Positions 42,305 to 50,352 of a stretch of 64,000 bases of DNA are shown here, piece after piece (the first letter of the stretch is position 1; the number at the start of each line of letters is the position of its first letter). This DNA comes from Streptomyces antioxidans (lineage in GTDB: Bacteria; Actinomycetota; Actinomycetes; Streptomycetales; Streptomycetaceae). Position numbers and translations under genes: made by a program. The notes beneath the pieces were generated by a model that saw nothing but the letters and a program-made list of their open reading frames with translations, was not told where the DNA came from and did not search any database. The DNA lies in assembly GCF_000968685.2 (NCBI RefSeq), contig NZ_LAKD02000058.1, positions 101,225 to 165,224 on the forward strand, in the 5' to 3' direction.

Positions 42305-43462
42305 CTACTGGCTGCCGAGGCCCGCGGCGGAGACCGGCGGCTTGCCCTCGGCCTTGAGGACCTTGTTCAGCGGGCCCAGGTCGTAGATCCCCTTGAGGTC
42401 GGGCTTCTCCAGAAGCCCCGCCTGGACGGCCTGGTCGGCCTCGGTGTTCAGCGTCGAGGCCAGGGGGTCGTCGGTGACCTGGATGGACTTCCACGCCGGG
42501 TCGATCACCTCGGTGGGCAGCGGCTTGCCGGTCTCCTCCTTGAGCGCCGCGTTGGCCGCGTCCTTCGCCTTGTCGGGGTTGGCCTTGATGAAGGCGTTGG
42601 TCTTCACCGAGCCGCGCAGCACGGCCTCGACGACCTTCGGATGCTCCTTGAGGAACGACTGCCTCACGATCAGGTTGGTGATCACGAACTTCTTGTCCGG
42701 CCACAGCGAGGACTCGTCCAGCAGCACCTTGGCGCCATCGGCGACCAGCTTGGACGCGGTCGGCTCCGGCACCCACGCGCCGTCGACGGCACCGGACTTG
42801 TACGCGTCCGGAGTGACCTTGTTGTCGCTGCGGACCACTGACACATCGCCCTTGCCGCTCTGGGCGTCGACCTTCCAGCCCCTCTTCTTGACCCAGTTGA
42901 GGAACGCCACGTCCTGGGTGTTGCCCAGCTGCGGGGTGGCGATCTTCTTGCCCTTGACGTCGTTCAGCGTCTTGATCTTCTTCGGGTTGACCACGAGCTT
43001 GACGCCACCCGAGACCGACCCCGAGATGATCTTGAGGTTGGAGCCGTGGGACTTCACATAGCCGTTGATGGACGGCGACGGGCCGATCCAGCCCATGTCG
43101 ATGGAGCCCGCGTTGAGCGCCTCGATCTCCGAAGGACCGGCGTTGAAGACGTACGGCGCGACCTTCGTGCCCTTGAGCTCCTGCTGGATCGGGCCGCCCT
43201 TGCGCAGCCCCACCAGCGCGGTGGCATGGGTGAGGTTGGCGAAGTAGCCGACCTTCACCTTGTCCAGGCCGTCGACCTTCTCACCACCGGCCGCGGGGAC
43301 CGCCGAGGACCCTGAGTCGTCGGACTTCTTCTCCGAGCCGTAGCCGCAGGCGCCCAGCGCGCCCATCAGCAGCGGGAGGACGGCCGCCGCGGCCAGGATC
43401 CGGATGCGGTTGCGGCGGTGGGTGGCTGGTCGCGGGGCGACGGGGCGGACGGCAGACGACAC
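42305..43462 (-). CDS. Sulfonate-type ABC substrate-binding lipoprotein (SsuA-like)
   Basis: 385 residues from a GTG start with GAGAGGA upstream. The lipobox is LGAC (Cys about 39). The body resembles SsuA/TauA: VKVGYFANLTHATALVGLRKG, AGSIDMGWIGPSPSINGY, KKIATPQLGNTQDVAFLNW, and VDGAWVPEPTASKLVADGAK. It captures a sulfonate or sulfate ester outside the cell. 222 nt separate it from cysN, with no clear promoter. Confidence 0.9.
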   Translation of the reverse strand: MSSAVRPVAPRPATHRRNRIRILAAAAVLPLLMGALGACGYGSEKKSDDSGSSAVPAAGGEKVDGLDKVKVGYFANLTHATALVGLRKGGPIQQELKGTKVAPYVFNAGPSEIEALNAGSIDMGWIGPSPSINGYVKSHGSNLKIISGSVSGGVKLVVNPKKIKTLNDVKGKKIATPQLGNTQDVAFLNWVKKRGWKVDAQSGKGDVSVVRSDNKVTPDAYKSGAVDGAWVPEPTASKLVADGAKVLLDESSLWPDKKFVITNLIVRQSFLKEHPKVVEAVLRGSVKTNAFIKANPDKAKDAANAALKEETGKPLPTEVIDPAWKSIQVTDDPLASTLNTEADQAVQAGLLEKPDLKGIYDLGPLNKVLKAEGKPPVSAAGLGSQ

Positions 43463-43684
43463 GGGGTGTTCCTCTCGACGTGGCCGGGGCGGCGTCAGAG
43501 GACGCCCGGCAGTTCAGACGGCTTTCGGCGGCGGTGCTGGTGGTACTGGTGGTACTGGTGGACGGATGTGGACCGCGGCATCAGCGCGCACATCGTCCGA
43601 CCCCGCCCTGCCCGCTGCCGAGCGCCCCGCTGCCCACGCGGCCGCCCTCCTTGGCGAATGTCGAGAACACCTCACCGGCCATGG

Positions 43685-45052
43685 TCAGAAGTCCCATCCC
43701 TCGTCGTCCCGCGCGGCCCCGGCGCCGTCCGCCGGCGCCGCGAAGGAGTCGCCCGCCATTCCGGCGGTGAGCGTGGTGCCGTCGGCCGGGTCGATCAGCA
43801 GGAAGGAGCCGGTGCGGCGGGACGCGTCGTACGCGTCCAGCGCCAGCGGCTCGGAGGTGCGCAGCACCACCCGGCCGATGTCATTGGCGGCCAGCTCACC
43901 CGGCGCCGGGTGGTGCGACAGATCGGCCAGCGTCAGCCGGGACGGGATGTCCTTGATGATCGCCTTCACCGTGCGGGTGGTGTGCTTGAGCAGCACCCGG
44001 TCGCCCACCCGCAGCGGACGGTCGTGCAGATGGCAGACGGTGGCCTCGACGTCCCTGGTGGTCGCGGGCGCGTGGTCACTCGGCGCGAGCAGGTCACCGC
44101 GCGAGATGTCCAGGTCGTTGGCGAGCGTGACGGTCACCGACTGCGGGGCCCACGCCACGTCCACCATCGTGCCCAGCGCGTCGATCCCGGTGATGGCGGA
44201 TGTCCGGCCGGACGGCAGCACGGTGACGGCGTCGCCGACCCGCAGCACACCGGAGGCGATCTGGCCCGCGTAGCCGCGGTAGTCGGGGTGCTCGGCGGTC
44301 TGCGGACGGATCACGTACTGCACCGGGAAACGCGCCGGGTCCTGGGACGGGTCGGTGCCCACCGGCACGGTCTCCAGGTGCTCCAGCACCGTCGGGCCGC
44401 CGTACCAGTCCATGTTCGCCGACGCGGTCACCACGTTGTCCCCGGCCAGCGCCGAGATCGGGATGGCGGTGATCTCCGGCACGCCCAGCGAGGCCGCGTA
44501 GGTGGTGAACTCCTCGGCGATGGCCGCGAAGACCGGCTCCGCGTAGTCCACCAGGTCCATCTTGTTGACCGCGAGGACCACGTGCGGGACCCGCAGCAGG
44601 GCGGCGACCGCGGCATGCCGCCGGGTCTGCTCCACCACGCCGTTGCGCGCGTCCACCAGGACGACCGCGAGGTCGGCGGTGGAGGCGCCGGTGACCATGT
44701 TGCGGGTGTACTGCACATGGCCGGGGGTGTCGGCGAGGATGAACCGCCGCTTGGGCGTGGCGAAGTAGCGGTAGGCGACATCGATGGTGATGCCCTGCTC
44801 CCGCTCCGCCCGCAGCCCGTCCGTCAGCAGCGCCAGGTCCGGCGCCTCCTGGCCACGGCTGCGCGAGGCGTGCTCCACGGCCTCCAGCTGATCGGCCAGC
44901 ACCGACTTGGAGTCATGCAGCAGCCGCCCGACCAGCGTGGACTTGCCGTCGTCCACCGAGCCCGCGGTGGCGAACCGCAGCTGCGAGGTGGCCGCGGACC
45001 GCTCCACGGCGGCCGCCGCGGCCTGCTCCTCGGACGTCAGATCGCTCGTCAT
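43685..45052 (-). CDS. cysN: Sulfate adenylyltransferase subunit 1, GTPase CysN
   Basis: 455 residues. It is the GTPase that drives ATP sulfurylase: G1 GSVDDGKST, G2 region EREQGITIDVAYRYF, G3 DTPGHVQ, G4 NKMD. Two beta-barrel domains follow (FPVQYVIRPQ onwards). The kinase domain of CysNC fusions is absent; cysC is separate. It starts 2 nt after the cysD stop. Confidence 0.97.
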   Translation of the reverse strand: MTSDLTSEEQAAAAAVERSAATSQLRFATAGSVDDGKSTLVGRLLHDSKSVLADQLEAVEHASRSRGQEAPDLALLTDGLRAEREQGITIDVAYRYFATPKRRFILADTPGHVQYTRNMVTGASTADLAVVLVDARNGVVEQTRRHAAVAALLRVPHVVLAVNKMDLVDYAEPVFAAIAEEFTTYAASLGVPEITAIPISALAGDNVVTASANMDWYGGPTVLEHLETVPVGTDPSQDPARFPVQYVIRPQTAEHPDYRGYAGQIASGVLRVGDAVTVLPSGRTSAITGIDALGTMVDVAWAPQSVTVTLANDLDISRGDLLAPSDHAPATTRDVEATVCHLHDRPLRVGDRVLLKHTTRTVKAIIKDIPSRLTLADLSHHPAPGELAANDIGRVVLRTSEPLALDAYDASRRTGSFLLIDPADGTTLTAGMAGDSFAAPADGAGAARDDEGWDF

Positions 45053-45054
45053 CG

Positions 45055-45993
45055 TTAGAAGTACCCCTCGCGCTTGCGGTCCTCCATCGCGGCCTCCGAC
45101 AGCTTGTCGTCGGCGCGGGTCGCGCCCCGCTCGGTCAGCCGGGAGGCGGCTATCTCATCGATGACCTGCTCGATGTGCACCGCGTCCGACTCCACGGCAC
45201 CGGTGCAGGACATGTCGCCCACGGTGCGGTAGCGCACCATGCGCCGCTCCGCGGTCTCGCCGTCCTTCGGACCGCCCCACTCGCCGGGCGCCAGCCACAT
45301 GCCGCCGCGCCGGAAGACCTCGCGCTCATGCGCGTAGTAGATCTCCGGCAGGTCGATCTTCTCCCGGGCGATGTACTGCCACACGTCCAGCTCGGTCCAG
45401 TTGGACAGCGGGAAGACCCGGACGTGCTCACCGGGGGAGTGGCGGCCGTTGTAGAGCTGCCACAGCTCGGGGCGCTGCCGACGCGGGTCCCAGCCGCCGA
45501 ACTCGTCCCGGAGCGAGAACACCCGCTCCTTGGCGCGGGCCTTCTCCTCGTCCCGGCGGCCACCGCCGAAGACCGCGTCGAAGCGGTTCCCCTCGATGGC
45601 GTCCAGCAGCGGCACGGTCTGCAGCGGATTGCGGGTGCCGTCCGGGCGCTCGCGCAGCCGGCCGTCGTCGATGAACTCCTGGACCGAGGCCACGTGCAGC
45701 CGCAGCCCGTGCCGGGCGACGGTGGCATCCCGATAGGCGATGACCTCGGGGAAGTTATGCCCGGTGTCCACGTGGAGCAGCGAGAACGGGACCGGTGCCG
45801 GGGCGAACGCCTTGAGCGCCAGATGCAGCATGACGATGGAGTCCTTGCCGCCGGAGAAGAGGATCACCGGCCGCTCGAACTCGCCCGCCACCTCGCGGAA
45901 GATGTGCACCGCCTCGGACTCCAACGCGTCCAGGTGCGCGAGCGCGTACAGGCCCGCACCCTCGTCCGCGTCGATCGCCGTCACGGTCGTCAT
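45055..45993 (-). CDS. cysD: Sulfate adenylyltransferase subunit 2 CysD
   Basis: 312 residues from the ATG of MTTVTAIDADEGAGLYALAHLD... (AAAGGGG lies 6 nt upstream). It makes APS from sulfate and ATP. The PP-loop is LFSGGKDSIVMLHL; LLHVDTGHNFPEV, GGGRRDEEKARAKER, PLSNWTELDVWQYI and the C-terminal DRKREGYF are diagnostic. Its start overlaps the stop of a 44-codon ORF (ATGA). Confidence 0.97.
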   Translation of the reverse strand: MTTVTAIDADEGAGLYALAHLDALESEAVHIFREVAGEFERPVILFSGGKDSIVMLHLALKAFAPAPVPFSLLHVDTGHNFPEVIAYRDATVARHGLRLHVASVQEFIDDGRLRERPDGTRNPLQTVPLLDAIEGNRFDAVFGGGRRDEEKARAKERVFSLRDEFGGWDPRRQRPELWQLYNGRHSPGEHVRVFPLSNWTELDVWQYIAREKIDLPEIYYAHEREVFRRGGMWLAPGEWGGPKDGETAERRMVRYRTVGDMSCTGAVESDAVHIEQVIDEIAASRLTERGATRADDKLSEAAMEDRKREGYF

Positions 45994-46124
45994 GCCGCGC
46001 CCCTTTCGTTCGCTCGGCTGCGGTAGTAGCTTCCCGTCCCATCGGCGGATCCGCCCTGCGTACGGCGCTCCGGTGCGGGGAGCACCACGGCCCGTGGCGC
46101 GGTGGCCGCGCGCGCGTCGCTCAC
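45990..46124 (-). CDS. Candidate 44-aa ORF bridging cysC and cysD
   Basis: The GTG at 46124 overlaps the cysC stop (GTGA) and the TGA overlaps the cysD start (ATGA). AAAGGGGA is 5 nt before the GTG. The peptide, starting MSDARAATAPRAVVLPAPER and ending SRANERGAA, is basic, Pro/Ala-rich and unrecognised. G or C at third positions is about 80 %, lower than neighbours but above random. Either a small protein or a device that couples translation of cysC to cysD. Confidence 0.45.
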   Translation of the reverse strand: MSDARAATAPRAVVLPAPERRTQGGSADGTGSYYRSRANERGAA

Positions 46125-46669
46125 AGCAGTCCCCTTTCACTCAACAGCAACCGCACCTCGGCCGCCGACTCCTGCACGCTGTTCCTGTGGGTTTCGATGC
46201 GCAGATCCGGGTCGGCAGGGGCCTCATAGGGGTCGTCCACGCCGGTCAGCCCCGTGAGCTCGCCCGCCGCCTGCTTCGCGTACAGCCCCTTGACGTCCCG
46301 CTCGGAGCACACCTCGACGGGCGTGGCCACATGGACCTCGAGGTACGGGGTGCCCTCGCGCTGGTGGCGCTTGCGCACCGCCTCCCGGCTGTCCCCGTAC
46401 GGGGCGATGACCGGCACCAGCACGGTGACCCCGTGGGAGGCCAGCAGCTCGGCCACGAAACCGATCCGCTGGACGTTGGTGTGCCGGTCCTCGCGGGAGA
46501 AGCCGAGGCCCGAGGAGAGGAACTCTCTGATCTCGTCCCCGTCGAGCACCTCCACCCGGCGACCCTCGCTGCGCAGCCGCTCGGCCAGCGCATAGGCGAT
46601 CGTGGTCTTTCCCGCGCTCGGCAGACCGGTCAGCCACACCGTGGCACCGGTGGTCGTGGGGGCGCTCAT
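46121..46669 (-). CDS. cysC: Adenylyl-sulfate kinase CysC
   Basis: 182 residues from the ATG of MSAPTTTGATVWLTGLPSAG, with AGGAG 8 nt upstream. An alternative ATG at 46693 overlaps the cysH stop. It phosphorylates APS to PAPS. Walker A is GLPSAGKTT; LDGDEIREFL, FSREDRHTNVQRIGF and VIAPYGDSREAVRKRH follow. Note that CysH here looks like an APS reductase, so PAPS may serve other reactions such as sulfation. Confidence 0.96.
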   Translation of the reverse strand: MSAPTTTGATVWLTGLPSAGKTTIAYALAERLRSEGRRVEVLDGDEIREFLSSGLGFSREDRHTNVQRIGFVAELLASHGVTVLVPVIAPYGDSREAVRKRHQREGTPYLEVHVATPVEVCSERDVKGLYAKQAAGELTGLTGVDDPYEAPADPDLRIETHRNSVQESAAEVRLLLSERGLL

Positions 46670-46692
46670 CTCGTACTCCTGGTCGACAGCCA

Positions 46693-47394
46693 TCAGCCGT
46701 GCAGCCCGCATTCGGTCTTGTTGCTCCCCGCCCAGCGGCCGGACCGGTTGTCCTCGCCCTCCAGAACCCGACGGGTGCAGGGCGCGCAGCCTATCGAGGG
46801 ATAGCCGTCCATCAGCAGGGGGTTGGTGAGCACGCCGTGCTCGGCGACATAGGCGTCGACATCCGCCTGCGTCCAGCGGGCGATCGGCGAGATCTTCACC
46901 TTGCGGCGCCGGTCGTCCCAGCCAACGACCGGGGTACCGGCGCGGGTTGGCGATTCGTCCCGGCGCAGCCCCGTGGCCCAGGCGTCGTACTCCCGCAAAC
47001 CCTCCTCGAGCGGCTGCACCTTCCGCAGGGCGCAGCACAGGTCGGGGTCGCGGTCGTGCAGCCGGGGGCCGTGCTCGGCGTCCTGCTCGGCCACCGTCCG
47101 GCGCGGGGTCAGGGTGATGACATTGACGTCCATCACGGCCGCCACCGCGTCCCGGGTGCCGATGGTCTCGGGGAAGTGGTAGCCGGTGTCGAGGAAGACC
47201 ACGTCGACACCGGGGAACGCGCGGGAGGCGAGATGCGCCACCACCGCGTCCTCCATCGAGGAGGTGACACAGAAACGCGGTCCGAAGGTGTCCGCCGCCC
47301 AGCGCAGGATGTCCAGTGCCGGGGCGCCCTCGAGCTCGTGGCCGGCCCTCTCGGCGAGCCCTTCGAGACCGGTGTCCTCAAGCCGGGTCGTCAT
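46693..47394 (-). CDS. cysH: APS reductase (CysH family, 4Fe-4S type)
   Basis: 233 residues. It reduces APS to sulfite. The Cys pairs C120/C121 (DLCCALRKV) and C203/C206 (GCAPCTRRV) are the 4Fe-4S ligands of APS-type enzymes, and C229 (TECGLHG) is the catalytic Cys. PAPS reductases lack the CC/CxxC set. TSSMEDAVVAHL and FLDTGYHFPET are conserved. Its start overlaps the zinc-ribbon gene stop (ATGA). Confidence 0.95.
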   Translation of the reverse strand: MTTRLEDTGLEGLAERAGHELEGAPALDILRWAADTFGPRFCVTSSMEDAVVAHLASRAFPGVDVVFLDTGYHFPETIGTRDAVAAVMDVNVITLTPRRTVAEQDAEHGPRLHDRDPDLCCALRKVQPLEEGLREYDAWATGLRRDESPTRAGTPVVGWDDRRRKVKISPIARWTQADVDAYVAEHGVLTNPLLMDGYPSIGCAPCTRRVLEGEDNRSGRWAGSNKTECGLHG

Positions 47395-47576
47395 ATCGCC
47401 GTGCCCCCTTCATCGATCGGGTCGCGCCGCAGGCCCTTGGCCAGCAGCCCGAGGAACGACAGGCGGAACGCGCGGTTGCAGGACGCGCATTCCCACGCGC
47501 CATGGCCCTCCTCCGAGGGACGCAGATCCTCGTCCCCGCAGTAAGGGCAGTAGAACGGCGCGGCACGCTCGGTCAC
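47391..47576 (-). CDS. 61-aa double-CxxC protein of sulfur operon
   Basis: It starts at GTG 47576 (MTERAAPFYCPYCGDEDL) and overlaps cysH by 4 nt. Two CxxC pairs (C10/C13, C30/C33) form a zinc ribbon or a rubredoxin-like Fe site. The C-terminus FRLSFLGLLAKGLRRDP is hydrophobic/basic. It is conserved between sir and cysH in streptomycetes. A redox or electron-transfer role for Sir or CysH is inference. Confidence 0.85.
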   Translation of the reverse strand: MTERAAPFYCPYCGDEDLRPSEEGHGAWECASCNRAFRLSFLGLLAKGLRRDPIDEGGTAI

Positions 47577-47607
47577 CTTGCCTCCCGTTCGATCCCGAAG
47601 CGCTCGG

Positions 47608-49302
47608 TCATTTGAGAGCTTCCTCCTCCGCGCGCGCCGCCCAGGTGGCGAAGCGCTCGCCGTCCTCCCGCTCGTCCTGGAAGCGGCGCAGCAGCCGCTC
47701 CACATAGTCCGGGAGCTCGGCGGCGGTGACCTTCAGCCCGCGCACCTTGCGGCCGAAGCCCGGCTCCAGGCCCAGGGCGCCGCCCAGGTGCACCTGGTAG
47801 CCCTCGACCTGCTGGCCGTTGTCGTCCATGACCAACTGGCCCTTGAGACCGATGTCCGCCACCTGGATCCGGGCGCAGGCGTTCGGGCAGCCGTTGACGT
47901 TGATGGTGATCGGCTCGCTGAACTCGGGCAGCCGGCGCTCCAGCTCGTCGATGAGCGAGGAGCCACGCGCCTTGGTCTCGACGATCGCCAGCTTGCAGAA
48001 CTCAATACCGGTGCAGGCCATCGTGCCGCGCCGGAACGGGGACGGCCTGACCTGGAGGTCCAGCGACTCCAGCCCGGCGACCAGCGGTTCCACCTGGTCC
48101 TCGGTCACATCGAGCACGATCATCTTCTGCTCGACGGTGGTGGTCAGCCGGCCGGAGCCATGGGCCTCGGCCAGATCGGCGATCTTGGTGAGGGTGGTGC
48201 CGTCCACCCGGCCGACGCGCGGTGCGAAGCCCACGTAGTAGCGGCCGTCCCGCTGGCGGTGCACGCCGATGTGGTCCCGCCACTGCTGGACGGGCTGCTC
48301 GGGCGCCGGGCCGTCGGTCAGCGGGCGCTTCAGGTACTCGTCCTCCAGCACCTGGCGGAACCTCGAAGGGCCCCAGTCGGCCACCAGGAACTTCAGCCGG
48401 GCGCGGGTGCGCAGCCGCCGGTAGCCGTAGTCGCGGAAGATGCCGACGACCCCGGCCCAGACCTCCGGGACGTCTTCCAGCGGGACCCAGGCGCCGAGCC
48501 GTACGCCGATCTTGGGGTTGGTGGAAAGGCCGCCGCCGACCCACAGGTCGAAGCCGGGGCCGTGCTCGGGGTGGCGGACGCCGACGAACGCGATGTCGTT
48601 GATCTCGTGCACCACGTCGAGCACCGGCGAACCGGAGACCGCGGTCTTGAACTTCCGCGGCAGGTTGGAGAATTCCTTGCTGCCGATGTAACGCCGGTGG
48701 ATCTCGTCGATGGCGGGGGTGCCGTCTATGATCTCGTCCTCGGCGATCCCGGCCACCGGCGAGCCGAGGATCACCCGAGGGGTGTCGCCGCACGCCTCGG
48801 TGGTGGACAGCCCGACGGCCTCCAACCGCTGCCAGATCTCCGGCACGTCCTCGATCCGGATCCAGTGGTACTGGATGTTCTGCCGGTCGGTGATGTCCGC
48901 GGTGCCGCGTGCGAACTCCTCCGAGATCTCGCCGACCACCCGCAGCTGCTCGGTGGACAGCCGCCCGCCGTCCACCCGCACCCGCATCATGAAGTACTCG
49001 TCGTCCAGCTCCTCCGGCTCCAGGATCGCGGTCTTGCCGCCGTCGATGCCGGGCTTGCGCTGGGTGTACAGACCCCACCAGCGCATCCGGCCGCGCAGAT
49101 CGGCGCCGTCGATGGAGTCGAAGCCGCGGTGGGCGTAGATCGTCTCAATGCGTGTCCGCACATTGAGACCGTCATCGTCCTTCTTGGTCTGCTCGTTGCC
49201 GTTGAGGGGGGTGAAGTGCCCCGCGGCCCACTGGCCTTCGCCGCGGTGGCGTCCGGCCTTGCGGCGTGACGTGGCGCTTGCGCGTTCCGGGGTGGCAGCC
49301 AT
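47608..49302 (-). CDS. sir: Ferredoxin-dependent sulfite reductase
   Basis: 564 residues from the ATG of MAATPERASATSRRKAGRHR. It reduces sulfite to sulfide with siroheme and a 4Fe-4S cluster. The ligands are ACTGIEFCKLA (about 431-437) and NGCPNACAR (about 471-475). RQNIQYHWIRIEDVP, RGTADITDRQN and GFDLWVGGGLSTNP are typical of the nitrite/sulfite reductase family. Operon context (cysH, CbiX) favours sulfite over nitrite. First structural gene after the leader peptide. Confidence 0.95.
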   Translation of the reverse strand: MAATPERASATSRRKAGRHRGEGQWAAGHFTPLNGNEQTKKDDDGLNVRTRIETIYAHRGFDSIDGADLRGRMRWWGLYTQRKPGIDGGKTAILEPEELDDEYFMMRVRVDGGRLSTEQLRVVGEISEEFARGTADITDRQNIQYHWIRIEDVPEIWQRLEAVGLSTTEACGDTPRVILGSPVAGIAEDEIIDGTPAIDEIHRRYIGSKEFSNLPRKFKTAVSGSPVLDVVHEINDIAFVGVRHPEHGPGFDLWVGGGLSTNPKIGVRLGAWVPLEDVPEVWAGVVGIFRDYGYRRLRTRARLKFLVADWGPSRFRQVLEDEYLKRPLTDGPAPEQPVQQWRDHIGVHRQRDGRYYVGFAPRVGRVDGTTLTKIADLAEAHGSGRLTTTVEQKMIVLDVTEDQVEPLVAGLESLDLQVRPSPFRRGTMACTGIEFCKLAIVETKARGSSLIDELERRLPEFSEPITINVNGCPNACARIQVADIGLKGQLVMDDNGQQVEGYQVHLGGALGLEPGFGRKVRGLKVTAAELPDYVERLLRRFQDEREDGERFATWAARAEEEALK

Positions 49303-49523
49303 GGCGGTGTGTGTCCTTCGATGCGACTCTGGTGCGGCGGGTAGTACGGTGGCGCGCACCGTCTGACCTGCGTATGCGCAGGCGGGCAGGGGGATATGGC
49401 GGTGACCGGTGCGCTATGCGGCGGGAGTGTCGAGGCGTGCGCGCTCGCCCACCTCATCGGGGGCGTACGGAAGCTGTGGAGTGCTGCCCGGGGCCTTCTT
49501 TGACGGCCCTGACGAGGTGCGGG

Positions 49524-49607
49524 TCAGCCCGCCGGACAGATCGCGCTGGACATGCGGCCGAGGTCGACGTGGCGTCGACTCACCAAGGCGATTCCAGCTC
49601 GAGACAT
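49524..49607 (-). CDS. Sulfur-operon leader peptide
   Basis: 27 residues: MSRAGIALVSRRHVDLGRMS then SAICPAG. The RRHVDLGRMSSAIC core is the pattern of the small leader peptides found before sulfur-metabolism genes in streptomycetes, with a Cys near the end that could report charged tRNA-Cys. It lies 221 nt upstream of sir. No strong ribosome binding site is visible; an in-frame GTG at 49583 would start the shorter VSRRHVDLG form. Confidence 0.85.
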   Translation of the reverse strand: MSRAGIALVSRRHVDLGRMSSAICPAG

Positions 49608-49625
49608 GAGGGAAGCGTCGCATGG

Positions 49626-49638
49626 TGGTCTTTGACCA
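49626..49638. promoter_or_regulatory. Palindrome upstream of the sulfur-operon leader
   Basis: TGGTC-TTT-GACCA, perfect 5-bp arms, 19 nt upstream of the leader ATG. It could be a binding site in the operon promoter region. No regulator is known from the sequence. Confidence 0.3.
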
Positions 49639-49699
49639 GTCCACCGTTATCCAGTATGCGGACGAATCTGTCTCGACATGCAAGACGCTGTGGTGTTGG

Positions 49700-50233
49700 T
49701 CACCCCTCGTCCGCCGTCTTGACGTCACACACCCGGAAGCCCCGGCGCCGGTAGTTGTCCAGCGCGTACGGCCCGTCCTTGCTGCAGGTGTGCAGCCACA
49801 CCCGCTTGGTCGGTGTCCGGTCCGGCCAGCGGTCGGCCATGTCCCAGGCCCGGGAGGTCCCCACGGTCAGCAGGTGCCCGCCGGTGCGACGCCCCCGGAA
49901 GGCGGGCAGCAGACCGAAGTACGCGATCTCCACCACGCCGTCGTCCTGGCCCTCGAGCTCGATGTATCCGGCCGGGGTCCCGCGCTCGTACGCCACCCAG
50001 GTCTCCACGCCGGGCCGGTGCAGATACCCCTCCCACGCCTCCCGCGACCACAGCAGCCGGTCGGTCCACGCCACGTCCGAGCCCACCGCCGTGTAGAGGA
50101 AGTGGCTGAACTCGGGGCTCGGCACCTCGGCCCGTACGATCTGCACCTCCGCCGCGGCGGGCGGCTCCTGCGCCGGGCTGAGGTCGGAGAAAGCGGTCTG
50201 CTCCAGGTGCCAGGTGGTCACGGTGACGGTCAT
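49700..50233 (-). CDS. GNAT-family N-acetyltransferase
   Basis: 177 residues from the ATG of MTVTVTTWHLEQTAFSD. It has the GNAT core VEIAYFGLLPAFRGRRTGGHLL (the acetyl-CoA Q/R-x2-G-x-G/A loop is RGRRTGG) and a C-terminal RVWLHTCSKDGPYALDNYRRRGF. The substrate is unknown; this type resembles amine or peptide acetylases. It runs towards the cys operon and probably is transcribed separately, ending about 92 nt before the leader ATG. Confidence 0.88.
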   Translation of the reverse strand: MTVTVTTWHLEQTAFSDLSPAQEPPAAAEVQIVRAEVPSPEFSHFLYTAVGSDVAWTDRLLWSREAWEGYLHRPGVETWVAYERGTPAGYIELEGQDDGVVEIAYFGLLPAFRGRRTGGHLLTVGTSRAWDMADRWPDRTPTKRVWLHTCSKDGPYALDNYRRRGFRVCDVKTADEG

Positions 50234-50352
50234 GGTGGACAGAAAACCATGAACGCCGTTGACTCGCCTTGACGGGTATCGCTCAAGCGGGGAGGGCGGG
50301 GGTCGGGGTGTCCGGGAACGGGGATGGCGGGGGCCATGGGGGCGACGGGGAC

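Larger units (their letters stand above)
49303..49699. other. 397-bp region upstream of the sulfur operon
   Basis: Contains the leader peptide (49524-49607) and, further upstream, the palindrome at 49626-49638 and an A/T-richer segment with the likely promoter. The 221 nt between the leader stop and sir presumably hold the attenuator; I could not settle a single structure. Confidence 0.5.

Noticed and set aside
43535..43560. TGGTGGTAC tandem repeat between cysN and the binding-protein gene
   Set aside because: Only two short units; no link to a promoter or hairpin seen.
43581..43682. 33-codon ORF two bases after the cysN stop (MAGEVFSTFAKEGGRVG...)
   Set aside because: Gly/Ser-rich, no convincing ribosome binding site or second overlap; weaker than the cysC-cysD ORF.
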